Positions 35,213 through 43,858 of a stretch of 45,368 bases of DNA are shown here, piece by piece (within the stretch, counting starts at the first letter, position 1; the number at the start of each line of letters is the position of its first letter). The stretch is taken from positions 1 to 45,368 of the forward strand of contig PBTE01000020.1 in assembly GCA_002726515.1 (NCBI GenBank), in the 5' to 3' direction. The notes under the pieces were generated by a model. The model worked only from the letters and a program-made list of their open reading frames with translations, made no database searches and had not been told where the DNA came from. This DNA comes from Planctomycetaceae bacterium (GTDB lineage: Bacteria; Planctomycetota; Planctomycetia; Pirellulales; Pirellulaceae). A program made the translations under genes and the position numbers.

Positions 35213-35587
35213 ATGCTCCCGTCTCAGTTGTCCGCGAATTGTTCATCGAGCAAACTTGCACAGGTCATCCTGGCAGTTGCTTTCTGCTGCGGACTCTTGA
35301 CGTTTTTCCCTTCTGGCACCGAAGGGGTAGAAACACCTGCAACGTCTTCCAAGACTCAACAAATTCCTACACTTCGTCAGGAATTGGAGTTTGGATTGCG
35401 GGCTCGGTTTGACACAGAACTGGATTTCATTGATCGTGTTGTTGTGCTCGTCAAGAGCGGCGAACTCCCGTTGTCCGTGGTTCTGAGCACTTTCCAATGG
35501 GCACGACAAAAAGATGCATCTTTCCCCTTTCCCTACTTTGAACGTGGCCTGACACTGCGCGCCCGTCGTCTAGGAGTCAGGATTTGA
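35213..35587 (+). CDS. Small exported hypothetical protein
   Basis: 124 residues from the ATG at 35213, with GAGG 6 bases upstream. A hydrophobic leader (LAQVILAVAFCCGLLTFF, about 16-33) suggests a signal peptide or anchor. The mature part is mainly helical: LRQELEFGLRARFDTELDFID, then VVVLVKSGELPLSVVLSTFQWARQK. I do not recognise a named family. The composition, leader and ribosome-binding site make it a likely real gene. It is divergent from the DUF1501 gene with about 235 bases between their starts. Confidence 0.65.
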   Translation: MLPSQLSANCSSSKLAQVILAVAFCCGLLTFFPSGTEGVETPATSSKTQQIPTLRQELEFGLRARFDTELDFIDRVVVLVKSGELPLSVVLSTFQWARQKDASFPFPYFERGLTLRARRLGVRI

Positions 35588-35772
35588 CTCCGTTGGGTTG
35601 CCAGGTACCGGAGCGTCGCACAACTGGCTGGTCAGAGCGGACCCGAGGGTGTGGCCTTGCGACCCTAGAAAGGAGCGAAAATCAGAACCATGCAAAAAGA
35701 CTGCGGGATGGAGTCGCAACCTATCTTCCCGCTGTTGGTAAGTGGCTGCACCCGGCAGGCTTGCATTTGCCT

Positions 35773-37101
35773 TTAATCCTCCGCCCAAAATCCTCCACGG
35801 TCATGATCGAAAATCACTTCCACCCCGCGGTGTGATTCATCAAATTCACCATGCCGATACACTTCGTGTCCCACGACCCAAGTACGCACAGGCCATCCGG
35901 TAAGTTCGGTACCGTGCCAAGCGCTCCATTTACACTTTGTTTCCTGATTGGCGCTTTCCACCAATTGTTTCTTGTTCATGTCAACCAGCACAAGATCGGC
36001 GTCGTACCCCACTTCGATTTTTCCTTTGTCCACGATGTCCCAGACTCGCGCGGGACCTTCGCACATCCATTGAACAACTTGCTGCAAGCTGCAACGTCCA
36101 TTGTTGACTTCGTTGAGCATGAGTGGCAGTAAATTATCTACCACGGGCATTCCCGATGGAGATTCCGGGTACCGCTTGCATTTATCGCTCCAAGTGTGCG
36201 GAGCGTGGTCACTTGCAATAATCTGGATGTTCCCTTCCAGTAAAGCATTCCACAGTCCTTCGTTGTCTTTCGCCGACTTCAGCGACGGATTGACCTGACC
36301 GAGTGTTCCCAACCGCATGTAATCTTCAGTGTTTAAGAGCAGGTGTTGCGGACATACTTCAGAAGTCAGCACGTGACGATAGTCTGCCAGAAGTGTTGCC
36401 TCAGCTTCTGTCGTCACATGTAACACGTGAAATCGATGTTCATATTGCAAGGCCAACTTAATGGCCCGTCGCGTGGCAGTGATTGCCGCCTCATCATCGC
36501 GAATCAAGGAATGTTTGCAGACGTTCGATGTTCTGCCGATGCGAAGCGCGTTAGCGCGGATTGTCTCTTCATCTTCACAATGTGCCGTGATGGGAAGGGT
36601 CGTTTCAGCGAAGATGCGTTCCAGCGATTCCGCTTTTTCAACGAGCAAGTCTCCTGTGCTGGACCCCATGAAGATTTTGATACCGGGTGTGCGCTTGGCT
36701 TTTTTCAAGTCTTGAATATTGTCGTCGGTGGCGCCGATGTAAAAGCCGTAATTGACAAATGATTTTTCGGCTGCCAACGTTAGCTTTTCTTCAAGCAACT
36801 TTTGGGTAGTAGTTGATGGATCGTTGTTGGGCATGTCCAGAAAAGTTGTTACCCCGCCCTTGGCGCAGGCACGACTACCCGTCACAAGATCTTCCTTGTG
36901 TGTCATGCCTGGTTCACGAAAGTGCACCTGGTCGTCGATCACTCCCGGTATCAAATGCAACCCGGTTGCGTAGACCGTCTCGTCCACTTTTACGTTTTTA
37001 CCGGGGTCAATGTCGGCGATCTGGCTGCCATCAATCACGACGGACGTTTCTGAAGGTCCGTCGGGAAGCATCACCGTGGCATTCACAATAAGCGTTTTCA
37101 T
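35773..37101 (-). CDS. pyrC: Dihydroorotase, class I type (QxH variant)
   Basis: 442 residues from the ATG at 37101, which has a perfect GGAGGAGAA ribosome-binding site; the frame is open another 111 codons but that part is noise. Key blocks: [12 protein letters not shown] (about 56-67), [40 protein letters not shown] and ASDHAPHTW. These supply the carbamoyl-aspartate/dihydroorotate site and late metal ligands (His, His, Asp). The first metal motif, normally D-x-H-x-H, reads D-D-Q-V-H. The same [10 protein letters not shown] form occurs in a known dihydroorotase subgroup of Bacteroidetes-like bacteria, so the enzyme is probably functional, perhaps with one metal. Its role is the third step of pyrimidine synthesis. 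A role in hydantoin metabolism cannot be fully excluded. Confidence 0.88.
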   Translation of the reverse strand: MKTLIVNATVMLPDGPSETSVVIDGSQIADIDPGKNVKVDETVYATGLHLIPGVIDDQVHFREPGMTHKEDLVTGSRACAKGGVTTFLDMPNNDPSTTTQKLLEEKLTLAAEKSFVNYGFYIGATDDNIQDLKKAKRTPGIKIFMGSSTGDLLVEKAESLERIFAETTLPITAHCEDEETIRANALRIGRTSNVCKHSLIRDDEAAITATRRAIKLALQYEHRFHVLHVTTEAEATLLADYRHVLTSEVCPQHLLLNTEDYMRLGTLGQVNPSLKSAKDNEGLWNALLEGNIQIIASDHAPHTWSDKCKRYPESPSGMPVVDNLLPLMLNEVNNGRCSLQQVVQWMCEGPARVWDIVDKGKIEVGYDADLVLVDMNKKQLVESANQETKCKWSAWHGTELTGWPVRTWVVGHEVYRHGEFDESHRGVEVIFDHDRGGFWAED

Positions 37102-37495
37102 TTCTCCTCCTGAATCAATTAGCGAAACGGCCATTCTAGTGCACTGGTGATCAGGGCGACAGCCTACCCCGTTTGGGTGCACAACCTGCGAACTTCCTAC
37201 CTTGCCGGCACCTTGGTTTCGCGTTAGGGTCCTCGTGTGGACTTTGGGCAGGCTAGCTCGTCGTCCGGATTCTTGAATAAGTATCGAGATGCTGGACTCC
37301 ATGTCATGAACTGGGAGAAAACTTCGGGTGGCCATCGAATTGCTTGAATCCGTGATCTCCGCATTGCAACACTCGGTGACACGCCCGGCTCGTCTTTCCC
37401 TACCGGTGACCAGGTTTTCGTTGCAAGGTTTCAACTTGGAGCGAAGATTCCCCCAATCCTGGCGGGGAGATTAGTGGTTGATAAGAGACTGAGTG
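37102..37495. other. Divergent promoter region between pyrC and the CPBP gene
   Basis: This gap of about 390 bases lies between divergent genes. No RNA structure, repeat or third gene is seen; the open phase upstream of pyrC encodes a Ser/Arg-rich product without features. Confidence 0.5.
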
Positions 37496-38227
37496 ATGAA
37501 TTCCGAAGCAAATTCGAGTTCTCCCCCGCCGCTGTCGCAGGTTGCTGCCATCCTGGCTGCACTGGTGTTTCCCAGCCTGCTGACCTTGACCTACTTCGTG
37601 GTCTTCTCGCAGCGATCACCCGGTTTCCAGCAGGGAACCTACGCCCTCGGTAAGAGTATCCAGTTTGCTTTTCCTCTGCTCTGGGTGCTGTTGGTGCTGA
37701 AAGAACGTTTGGGTCAAAAGCGTATGACGACCAGCGGAATCCTGCCTGGCTTCCTCTTCGGAGCCGTGGTATCTGTCATAATGCTTTTGCTCTATCACTT
37801 GGTTCTTCGTCCCAGTGGGTTTTTTGCAGATGCCACCCCGGCCATCCAAGAAAAAATTTCCGGCCTGGGTCTCGACTCGGCCTGGCAATTTGTTGCTCTG
37901 GGAATTTTCTATGCCGCAATCCATTCAGTTCTGGAAGAATACTACTGGCGCTGGTTTGTTTTCGGGCAGTTGCGTCGCTGCACTCCGCTCGGAGTCGCAA
38001 TTTTGTTCAGCAGTCTGGGGTTCATGGCACATCACGTGATTTTGTTAGCTAGTTATTTTGGTTGGACGTCTCCTGTCACTTATGTGTTCTCTTGTGGCGT
38101 CGCAATCGGCGGTGTCGTGTGGGCTTGTCTGTATGAGTATTCCGGCTCGTTACTCGGACCATGGCTGAGCCATGCTCTGATCGACGCCGCAATTTTCACC
38201 GTAGGTTATGACTTGGCTCCATTCTGA
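37496..38227 (+). CDS. CPBP-family intramembrane glutamic protease
   Basis: 243 residues from the ATG at 37496 (a GTG directly precedes it). About seven hydrophobic segments are visible. Motif 1, EEYYWRWFVFGQL (about 148-160), has the paired Glu and downstream Arg of CPBP/Rce1 (ABI) proteins; motif 2 is GFMAHHVILL (about 180-189); the last conserved His is in SHALIDAAIF. Rce1 of yeast removes the last three residues of CAAX proteins. Bacterial relatives process or protect against small peptides and bacteriocins, and the substrate here is unknown. Confidence 0.85.
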   Translation: MNSEANSSSPPPLSQVAAILAALVFPSLLTLTYFVVFSQRSPGFQQGTYALGKSIQFAFPLLWVLLVLKERLGQKRMTTSGILPGFLFGAVVSVIMLLLYHLVLRPSGFFADATPAIQEKISGLGLDSAWQFVALGIFYAAIHSVLEEYYWRWFVFGQLRRCTPLGVAILFSSLGFMAHHVILLASYFGWTSPVTYVFSCGVAIGGVVWACLYEYSGSLLGPWLSHALIDAAIFTVGYDLAPF

Positions 38228-38749
38228 GCCTTGAGATGCTTCGACTCCAACCGCTTCTATTTTTCTAAGACGGGTTGTTTAATTCTCGAACTTTGGACTT
38301 CAGAGACGCCAAGCGGGTCTGGATCTGTTCCAAAGCATGAGGGCATGAACATCAAGAGCGCCGATTCCCACAGGACTGTCCGGGGCAGCAGGGGTGCCGA
38401 TGAGTGTTTCAAGTTCATCTTTGCTTTTCATCATTATTTTTCTTGCTTTGCCCTAAAAATTCATGAAGGGCTCCGAGTTTGGGTGTCGACTGTGTGAAAT
38501 CGTAGGTTCCAATAGTTGTTATCAACGGGCCACATGTCCACAGACTGCAGAACATTTCTGAAAGCCGCCGGGCATCTATTTCTAGTTAGCACCCGCTGGA
38601 AGGCTGCCTCCGGCCACTTTCTTCGGGGTCCCGACAGAAAAATCCAGCTTTTCTGCTGTTTGGCACATAAATTGTTATGACCGTTTGCCTTGTTTTCAGC
38701 AAATCTGGCTCGATCAAATTGCCGATTCATCTTTCGTTAAAAACATTAC
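38228..38749. other. Spacer with a short hairpin
   Basis: No protein gene is supported. A 7-8 bp hairpin (CAGAAAA / TTTTCTG with ACAG/CTGT flanks, about 38634-38662) is present, and a GCCCT/AGGGC hairpin lies near 38450-38475. Neither is followed by a T-run. The candidate RNA gene begins just downstream. Confidence 0.45.
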
Positions 38750-38779
38750 TTGACGTAGACACAACGAATACAATACTAG
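38750..38779 (+). promoter_or_regulatory. Possible promoter of the structured RNA
   Basis: TTGACG at 38750-38755 is a 5/6 match to the -35 consensus. The best -10 hexamer, TACAAT (38769-38774), is only 13 bases away, while TACTAG (38774-38779) is at the normal 18-base distance but a weaker match. Either choice puts the start near 38781-38787, a few bases before the first helix of the RNA. Confidence 0.35.
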
Positions 38780-38784
38780 ACAGA

Positions 38785-38984
38785 AGAGTCTTCAAGCTTT
38801 TCGGTCACTATTCCGGCTGAGGGACCTGAAATTTCGCGTTGGCCGAGGTCTTCAGAGGCCGTGCACAGCACGCCCGACTTTCGCCATTCTCGCAGCGACT
38901 CCTCACGTCGCAATCGACTGAAAAGTTTTGAAAGTTAGGCTGCGGCTTGCTCGACTTGTTCGAGAAAGTCGGCAGCCTTTTTTT
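38785..38984 (+). ncRNA. Candidate structured non-coding RNA of about 200 nt
   Basis: There is no reading frame on this strand, but four nested helices fold by eye. A closing helix P1 of about 17 bp pairs 38790-38806 with 38916-38934, with two single-base bulges and G-U pairs. P2 has about 10 bp (38817-38827 with 38846-38855, one bulged G). P3 pairs 38857-38864 with 38868-38874 around the loop ACA. P4 is 5 bp (38895-38899 with 38907-38911). Two bases after P1 begins a 17-bp terminator hairpin ending in seven T residues. The antisense strand lacks a T-run, which fixes the orientation. Downstream is mrfB on the opposite strand, so this is not a 5' leader of a protein gene. It does not match 6S, SRP, RNase P or tmRNA landmarks that I know. 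A 9-bp segment (38874-38882) could also pair with the terminator's 3' side (38964-38972). Confidence 0.6.
38937..38984 (+). terminator. Very strong intrinsic terminator
   Basis: The stem is 17 bp in three blocks: 38937-38943 with 38972-38978, 38944-38948 with 38966-38970, and 38950-38954 with 38960-38964. A five-base loop closes it, and a run of seven T (38978-38984) follows. It ends 10 bases before the convergent mrfB stop. On the minus strand the hairpin is preceded by A residues but followed by AACTTT, so it may also slow transcription coming out of mrfB. Confidence 0.85.
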
Positions 38985-38994
38985 GTGCCCCAAC

Positions 38995-39909
38995 TCACGA
39001 GGCCTTTGATCTGACAGATTCCCGATCGATGACCGCCACCGATAACTCGAGCAACGTTACCAGGTCGAGGGAGTTGTGATGCAATACGGCGCCCAACTGC
39101 CAGGCATCACCCGTGCGTACGTAATTGTGGTAGGCGGCAGGAATGTCGCGTCCGGGGATGTCTCCTCGGCGGTGGCGTCCACACACGTACTTTTCCAGAG
39201 TTTGCAGCTTGCAATTCGGTAGTCGGTTTTTCCAGAGGCGTCGTGCATGGTGGAGTAAATCACAGTGTATCAACGGGTCGGGGTCTGAAACGCCGTGATT
39301 TGCAGTTCGGTTCAGTTGCGAGATTTCAGTCAGACGTTGAAGAGGTTGGATGGTAGTTGCAAGTTGGTGCAGGATACTACGGTCTTTCACCACCGGCCAA
39401 TCGAAACTCTTGCCGTTAAATGTCACCAACACAGATCGCTTCTCCAGAAGTTCCCACAGCGTTTGGAACATTGCTTTTTCTTCGGAATAGTTGCGGGCCA
39501 ACAACTGGCAAATCACGAGATCTGAATGTTGGTGCAGCAAAAGCCCCACGAGAAAAACCATGGATCCGGCAAAACCACAGGTTTCCAAGTCGAGAAACAG
39601 CGCTGCTTGCGGGAATCCATTCTGTAGAGCGTCCAATTCAGCATGGAGTTCACGCTTTTTGTCCTGCCATCTAAAGCTTCGGGAGGTGATGCCGGCGTGA
39701 GTTGCTGGACAAAGTTCAGAGAGTGGCTGTTCGATCAGCCAATGTTTCCCGCTGCTGTTTTCAATTTCCCTGCCGGCAGGTAATTCAGAGGTGGAAAACA
39801 GTCGACCGTTACTTGGACTGCGAATATCGAAGTTCGCCGGGCCGGCCGTTTTGGGCAGATCCTGACGATTCAAATTTCGGATTCTGCGAATGATTTCCGG
39901 ACTCAACAT
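38995..39909 (-). CDS. mrfB: MrfB/YprB-type RNase H-like exonuclease
   Basis: 304 residues. The DEDD-type exonuclease motifs are visible: D-x-E in FLDLETCGFAG (about 105-115), TFNGKSFDWPVV (about 163-174) with its Asp, a middle block HCDLLHHARRLW, and the late HNSLDLVTLLEL near residue 285. This matches the YprB ribonuclease H-like family (PF13482). In Bacillus subtilis, MrfB (YprB) works with the helicase MrfA (YprA) in repair of mitomycin C damage. Here the helicase gene lies next door in the opposite orientation, which supports the assignment. The N-terminal 80 residues are specific to this branch. The ATG at 39909 lacks a clear ribosome-binding site. Confidence 0.82.
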   Translation of the reverse strand: MLSPEIIRRIRNLNRQDLPKTAGPANFDIRSPSNGRLFSTSELPAGREIENSSGKHWLIEQPLSELCPATHAGITSRSFRWQDKKRELHAELDALQNGFPQAALFLDLETCGFAGSMVFLVGLLLHQHSDLVICQLLARNYSEEKAMFQTLWELLEKRSVLVTFNGKSFDWPVVKDRSILHQLATTIQPLQRLTEISQLNRTANHGVSDPDPLIHCDLLHHARRLWKNRLPNCKLQTLEKYVCGRHRRGDIPGRDIPAAYHNYVRTGDAWQLGAVLHHNSLDLVTLLELSVAVIDRESVRSKAS

Positions 39910-40276
39910 GCTACGGCATCCAAAGGGGTGCGAAAAAAGGGGGGCTCAAAGTATCAGGTTCGACCGTGTAAGAACATTGCGATTGCTGCTGTCGGCACAA
40001 AATGCAAAGCCAAAAAAAATCCGCGATTATCAATCTTTCCATCGGCATTCCCGCCCCAGAATTTTTCTGTCCCTCCCTGTTTTTCTGCTAGCTAAATGGT
40101 CGCGGATCTGCACCACCACCATCGCCGAATCCATTTAGTCTTGCCGGAGAGCCACTTCGCACCGATACTATACATTAGTTTAGGTATCCGGGAGATTTGT
40201 GTTGGCGGATTGTAGCCGCCAGGAAAAGATTTTTGGAAGATGCTACAGGCGTGTTTCCAGGTATCGGAGCAGCGAC
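39910..40276. other. Divergent control region between mrfB and mrfA
   Basis: These 367 bases hold the promoters of both genes and one notable minus-strand hairpin with a T-run (40012-40107). I see no obvious LexA-type operator, but the planctomycete consensus is not known to me. No protein gene is seen. Confidence 0.5.
40012..40107 (-). terminator. Terminator-like hairpin in the mrfB leader
   Basis: On the minus strand, ATCCGCGA (40107-40100) pairs perfectly with TCGCGGAT (40026-40019), and the 3' arm runs directly into eight T residues (40019-40012). The loop is 73 bases and can form an inner CAGAA/TTCTG helix. It lies about 100 bases upstream of the mrfB ATG, where it could act as an attenuator or end a short leader RNA. 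The long loop makes it less certain than the other terminators. Confidence 0.4.
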
Positions 40277-42832
40277 ATGGACGTCACATCCTTCCTTCAC
40301 CAGATTCAATCTCATCCGAACTATGCCGGTCAGCTGGCTCATCTTGAGGTCTTAGCGGAACGCCCAGCCCGCTATGCCGCACCTTCTTCACCACTTCCCG
40401 AGGGCCTGCAGCGCATTCTGGAAGGGCGAGGAATCTCACAGCTGTACACTCACCAGGTTGAAGCTCTCGAACGGGCCAGACAACAGGAGGATTGGGTTGC
40501 TGTTACGGGTACTGCCAGTGGTAAGACCCTGTGTTACAACCTTCCCATCCTGGAAGCATCCCTGGCCAATCCGGCAGCTCGGGCTTTGTACCTTTTCCCC
40601 ACCAAGGCTCTCGCGCAAGACCAGTTGCGTGGCCTGCTGGAACTTGTTTCCGCAGACCCAGATACTGCCGATCAGATCCGACCGGGCGTTTACGACGGGG
40701 ATACACCTACTGCTCAACGCCGTCGTATCAAAGCTGAAGCCAATGTGGTACTCAGTAACCCCGACATGTTGCACGCGTCCATCATGCCCTACCACCCCAA
40801 GTGGGCCCACTTCTTCAGCGAACTCCGGTTCATCGTGATTGATGAAATACATACCTACCGGGGTATCTTGGGTGCTCACGTGGCTTGTGTTCTGAGAAGG
40901 TTGGTCCGGATCTGCGAACATTATGGATCGCGTCCCCAGTTTTTGGCGGCCAGTGCCACCATTGCCAACCCCAAGGAACTGGCCAGCCAGCTTGTGGGGC
41001 GTGAAGTCCAAGTAATCGAAAACGACGGAGCCCCCCGGGGCCCAAAATACTTTGCGATTTGGAATCCGTCAGCCGCTGGTAAGGATCGCTTGGCGCGCCG
41101 TAGCCCCACAGATGAAGCAGTTTGGCTGATGGCGGCAGCTATTCAGCAGGGCTCCCAGGCTCTGGCTTTCACCAGAACGCGTCAGGCGGCCGAACTCGTC
41201 AACCGTTTTGTGCAGCAGGAACTTCGCAACAGCTCTTCATCGTCTTTGGCCGATTCGGTGCAGGCTTATCGCGGAGGCTATTTGCCTCGACAGCGCCGAG
41301 CGATCGAACAAGATCTTTTTCATGGACGGTTACGGGGCGTTGCCACGACGAATGCTTTGGAATTGGGAGTGGATATTGGTTCACTGGACGTAGCGCTGTT
41401 GGTGCACTATCCAGGGACGATTGCCAGCACCTGGCAGCAAGCGGGTCGGGCTGGTCGGCAACTGGACGAGAGCTTGGCAGTTCTCATTACTAGTAATGAT
41501 CCTGTCGACCAGTACTTGGCTCGACATCCCGAGTATTTTTTTTCTCAATCGCCCGAGCATGCCGTAATCGATCCGGAGAATCCCTATGTACTGGCCAACC
41601 ACTTGCGTGCGGCCTCGTTCGAATTACCTTTGCAATCAGATAAAATTAAACATTTTGGAAACGCGGCCTCTCCAATCACGACGGTTCTTAGTGAAGCCGG
41701 CCAGCTTTCTGAAATTGATGGGAAATTCTATTTTGCGGGCGGCCAGAATCCGGCTCATGAAATCAATTTACGACACATGTCGGATGATACGTTCAGTATT
41801 GTTTTGGTATCCCGTAAAGAAACTGCTGAACTTCGAGCTGTAAGCGTAGAATCCTATACTGCCCACTACAAACGCATTCCACATCCTACTAACGACTCGG
41901 AATTGGCAGGGACACGGAAACAGACCAACGATTACGTGTCACGCCATCAGGAGGTTGCGACTCCGGTTTCTCCGGACTTCGAGCCAGTCAGGCAGCATCG
42001 TTTGCCGGACCACTATCAAGTCATCGCTAACGTCGATGCTATTAGCGCTCCGGAGCTAGTCTATCCCGAAGCGGTTTATCTGCACCATGGTGAGACTTAT
42101 TTCGTACGAGAATTGGATCTGAGCGGCAAAATGGCCTATGTCGAGCGATGTGAGACGGATTATTACACTCAAGCGGTCCTTGAAAGCAATGTGCTCATCA
42201 CTCAACAACGAACCGAGAAAGACTGGATGGCCGGTTCCTCAAATCTCGCTCACGCGAATGTGTGCTTTGGCGATGTCGACGTCAGTTGGAAGACGGTCGG
42301 TTTCAAGAAAATTAAATTCGAGACACGAGAAAATGTTGGTTTCGGTTCCGTTGATATCCCGGCCCAGAATCTGGTGACCACCGCGTTCTGGCTGACTCCC
42401 GGTCGATCAATCCGCGCGGCGATGCGCGCTGGTGGCTACCGTACGAGTCAGGCTATTTGCGGCCTGAGGAATCTCGCTGTGGTAGCCCTGCCGATGGTAG
42501 CGATGTGTGACAGCCGAGACGTCAGTGGTGTTGTCGACAGTCAGAATTTGGGAACGACGACGTTGATCGTCTACGACCGCTACCCAGGTGGACTGGGATA
42601 TTGTGAAAAGGGTTACCAATGTATCGATACCCTGCTGCGAATTTGCCACGAAATCATTGCCGAATGCACCTGTTCCGATGGTTGTCCCAGTTGTGTCGGG
42701 TTACCGAACCAGAGCCCAGCAATTCACAGCGATCCGGATTTGTCACGAGGGTACCCGTTCCCCGATAAGCTTGCCACCCAGCAGATCTTGGAACTTCTGC
42801 TGGGTAGCGTGGTTCAGGCGGCTGCCGTTTAG
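40277..42832 (+). CDS. mrfA: MrfA/YprA-type DEAD/DEAH helicase with C-terminal zinc cluster
   Basis: 851 residues from the ATG at 40277, with GGAG 7 bases upstream; the frame opens 26 codons earlier without a better start. Helicase motifs: Q-x-like LYTHQVEAL (56-64), Walker A GTASGKT (78-84), FPTKALAQDQ (107-116), motif II DEIH (189-192), ASATIANP (motif III), TNALELGVDIG and QQAGRAGR (V and VI). The C-terminal MZB/DUF1998 part ends with CTCSDGCPSCVG, the four-cysteine metal site of this family. This is superfamily-2 helicase YprA, MrfA in Bacillus subtilis, a 3'-5' DNA helicase acting with MrfB on mitomycin C lesions. A perfect 10-bp inverted repeat lies in the last codons. Confidence 0.9.
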   Translation: MDVTSFLHQIQSHPNYAGQLAHLEVLAERPARYAAPSSPLPEGLQRILEGRGISQLYTHQVEALERARQQEDWVAVTGTASGKTLCYNLPILEASLANPAARALYLFPTKALAQDQLRGLLELVSADPDTADQIRPGVYDGDTPTAQRRRIKAEANVVLSNPDMLHASIMPYHPKWAHFFSELRFIVIDEIHTYRGILGAHVACVLRRLVRICEHYGSRPQFLAASATIANPKELASQLVGREVQVIENDGAPRGPKYFAIWNPSAAGKDRLARRSPTDEAVWLMAAAIQQGSQALAFTRTRQAAELVNRFVQQELRNSSSSSLADSVQAYRGGYLPRQRRAIEQDLFHGRLRGVATTNALELGVDIGSLDVALLVHYPGTIASTWQQAGRAGRQLDESLAVLITSNDPVDQYLARHPEYFFSQSPEHAVIDPENPYVLANHLRAASFELPLQSDKIKHFGNAASPITTVLSEAGQLSEIDGKFYFAGGQNPAHEINLRHMSDDTFSIVLVSRKETAELRAVSVESYTAHYKRIPHPTNDSELAGTRKQTNDYVSRHQEVATPVSPDFEPVRQHRLPDHYQVIANVDAISAPELVYPEAVYLHHGETYFVRELDLSGKMAYVERCETDYYTQAVLESNVLITQQRTEKDWMAGSSNLAHANVCFGDVDVSWKTVGFKKIKFETRENVGFGSVDIPAQNLVTTAFWLTPGRSIRAAMRAGGYRTSQAICGLRNLAVVALPMVAMCDSRDVSGVVDSQNLGTTTLIVYDRYPGGLGYCEKGYQCIDTLLRICHEIIAECTCSDGCPSCVGLPNQSPAIHSDPDLSRGYPFPDKLATQQILELLLGSVVQAAAV
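42776..42805. repeat. Perfect 10-bp inverted repeat at the end of mrfA
   Basis: ACCCAGCAGA (42776-42785) and TCTGCTGGGT (42796-42805) flank a 10-base loop within the coding sequence, about 30 bases before the stop. No T-run follows, so it is not an intrinsic terminator. It could stabilise the 3' end of the message or simply reflect codon choice. Confidence 0.6.
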
Positions 42833-43858
42833 GGCAATGGCGATAAGCCCGGCTCCTCTCATGGAACTCGACGAAGCGAACATGGTGATGGCCGCAAGCC
42901 CTCGCGTATCGACTTGAGACCTTCGACCGTACCTGTTGAGCGGCACCCTATCTGTCGGACCCGTCAGGGTTTTGCGGAAACGCAGCAAAGACTGGCGTGA
43001 TTGTGTTGTTCAAGGCACATTGAACCACAGATTCGATCAGGTTAGCCAATTCTTTCAACGAAAAAACACTCGTCGCGACGGGTAACGTCAAGCGAAGACA
43101 CATCGTAGGGATTCAGCAGGACATCCTTGGGGCTTCAGGGGTGACAAGTACCGGTCAGCTGGCTAGTCGGCCATCGCGTCATCGCTAAGGACGACTCTCT
43201 TCCCAGAATTTCAAACAGTTGTCAGTCGTTGTGGCTGCGCTAATGTGTTTGTCAGGTACACCGCGCGACACCCAGCTGTTACATTCGTCACACGTGTCGG
43301 AATCTGGGCGGGCTTGGCAGGAAGTTTCGATCTAGTCGACCTTTTGCATAAGACCCGTTTGTTGCTTGTACGATGACTATACTGCGAAGGGAAAACAGGA
43401 GGTTTTTCCAAAGTACGGGCAGATTGACGAACACGTGAGTTGCATAAGTCATCTCTTCGGACAAGTCAGTCGAACGAGTCGGATGCTGAAGCAGGACAAT
43501 TCGCTTGGGAAGGAAATTGGGCAGCGGGGTTGCGCTTCCCTCGCGGCTGCACTGGGGTGGCCGGCTCTTTTTTCTCCTTGTTGGTAGGGTTGTTCTGCTT
43601 CATCCGGCTCGTTTTTTTGCTCTCACTCAAAAACCCACAAAATCGGCATTTTCCGAGTTTTCGTAAAACGGGTAAGGTTTGCAGGAAAAATTTCGGTGAT
43701 GCCGCATGTCGCGCCTTGATCCGGTAATCAAGACTTTCCCATTTTTCCTTGCCCCTTCCCGGCTTAGAACTTACGATTTAGCTGTTGGACAGCCTCGCTG
43801 AGCCTGCATGGAATCCTGACCAATAAAGATTTTTCCAAGAGAGTTTCGAGGTAATAGC
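42833..43858. other. 1 kb spacer, no convincing gene
   Basis: Between mrfA and the TPR gene, both on the plus strand, I find only short frames in several phases. A related motif CCGGCTC followed by a T-run occurs twice (about 43561-43573 and 43603-43617), but neither copy has an upstream pairing arm, so they are not hairpin terminators. The promoter of the TPR gene should lie in the last 100 bases. Confidence 0.5.

Noticed and set aside
37102-37434. N-terminal extension of the dihydroorotase by 111 residues
   Set aside because: The ATG at 37101 has a perfect ribosome-binding site and the family start; the upstream part has no similarity and lies in the divergent promoter region.
38785-38984. 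6S RNA, SRP RNA or RNase P RNA as identity of the structured RNA
   Set aside because: The fold is multi-branched rather than the long irregular hairpin of 6S, lacks the GGAAG/AGCAGCC motif of SRP RNA and the GAGGAAAGTCC-type core of RNase P, and is too short for the latter.
43555-43620. Two CCGGCTC-T-run motifs that look like terminators after mrfA
   Set aside because: Neither has a complementary upstream arm, so no hairpin forms before the T-run.
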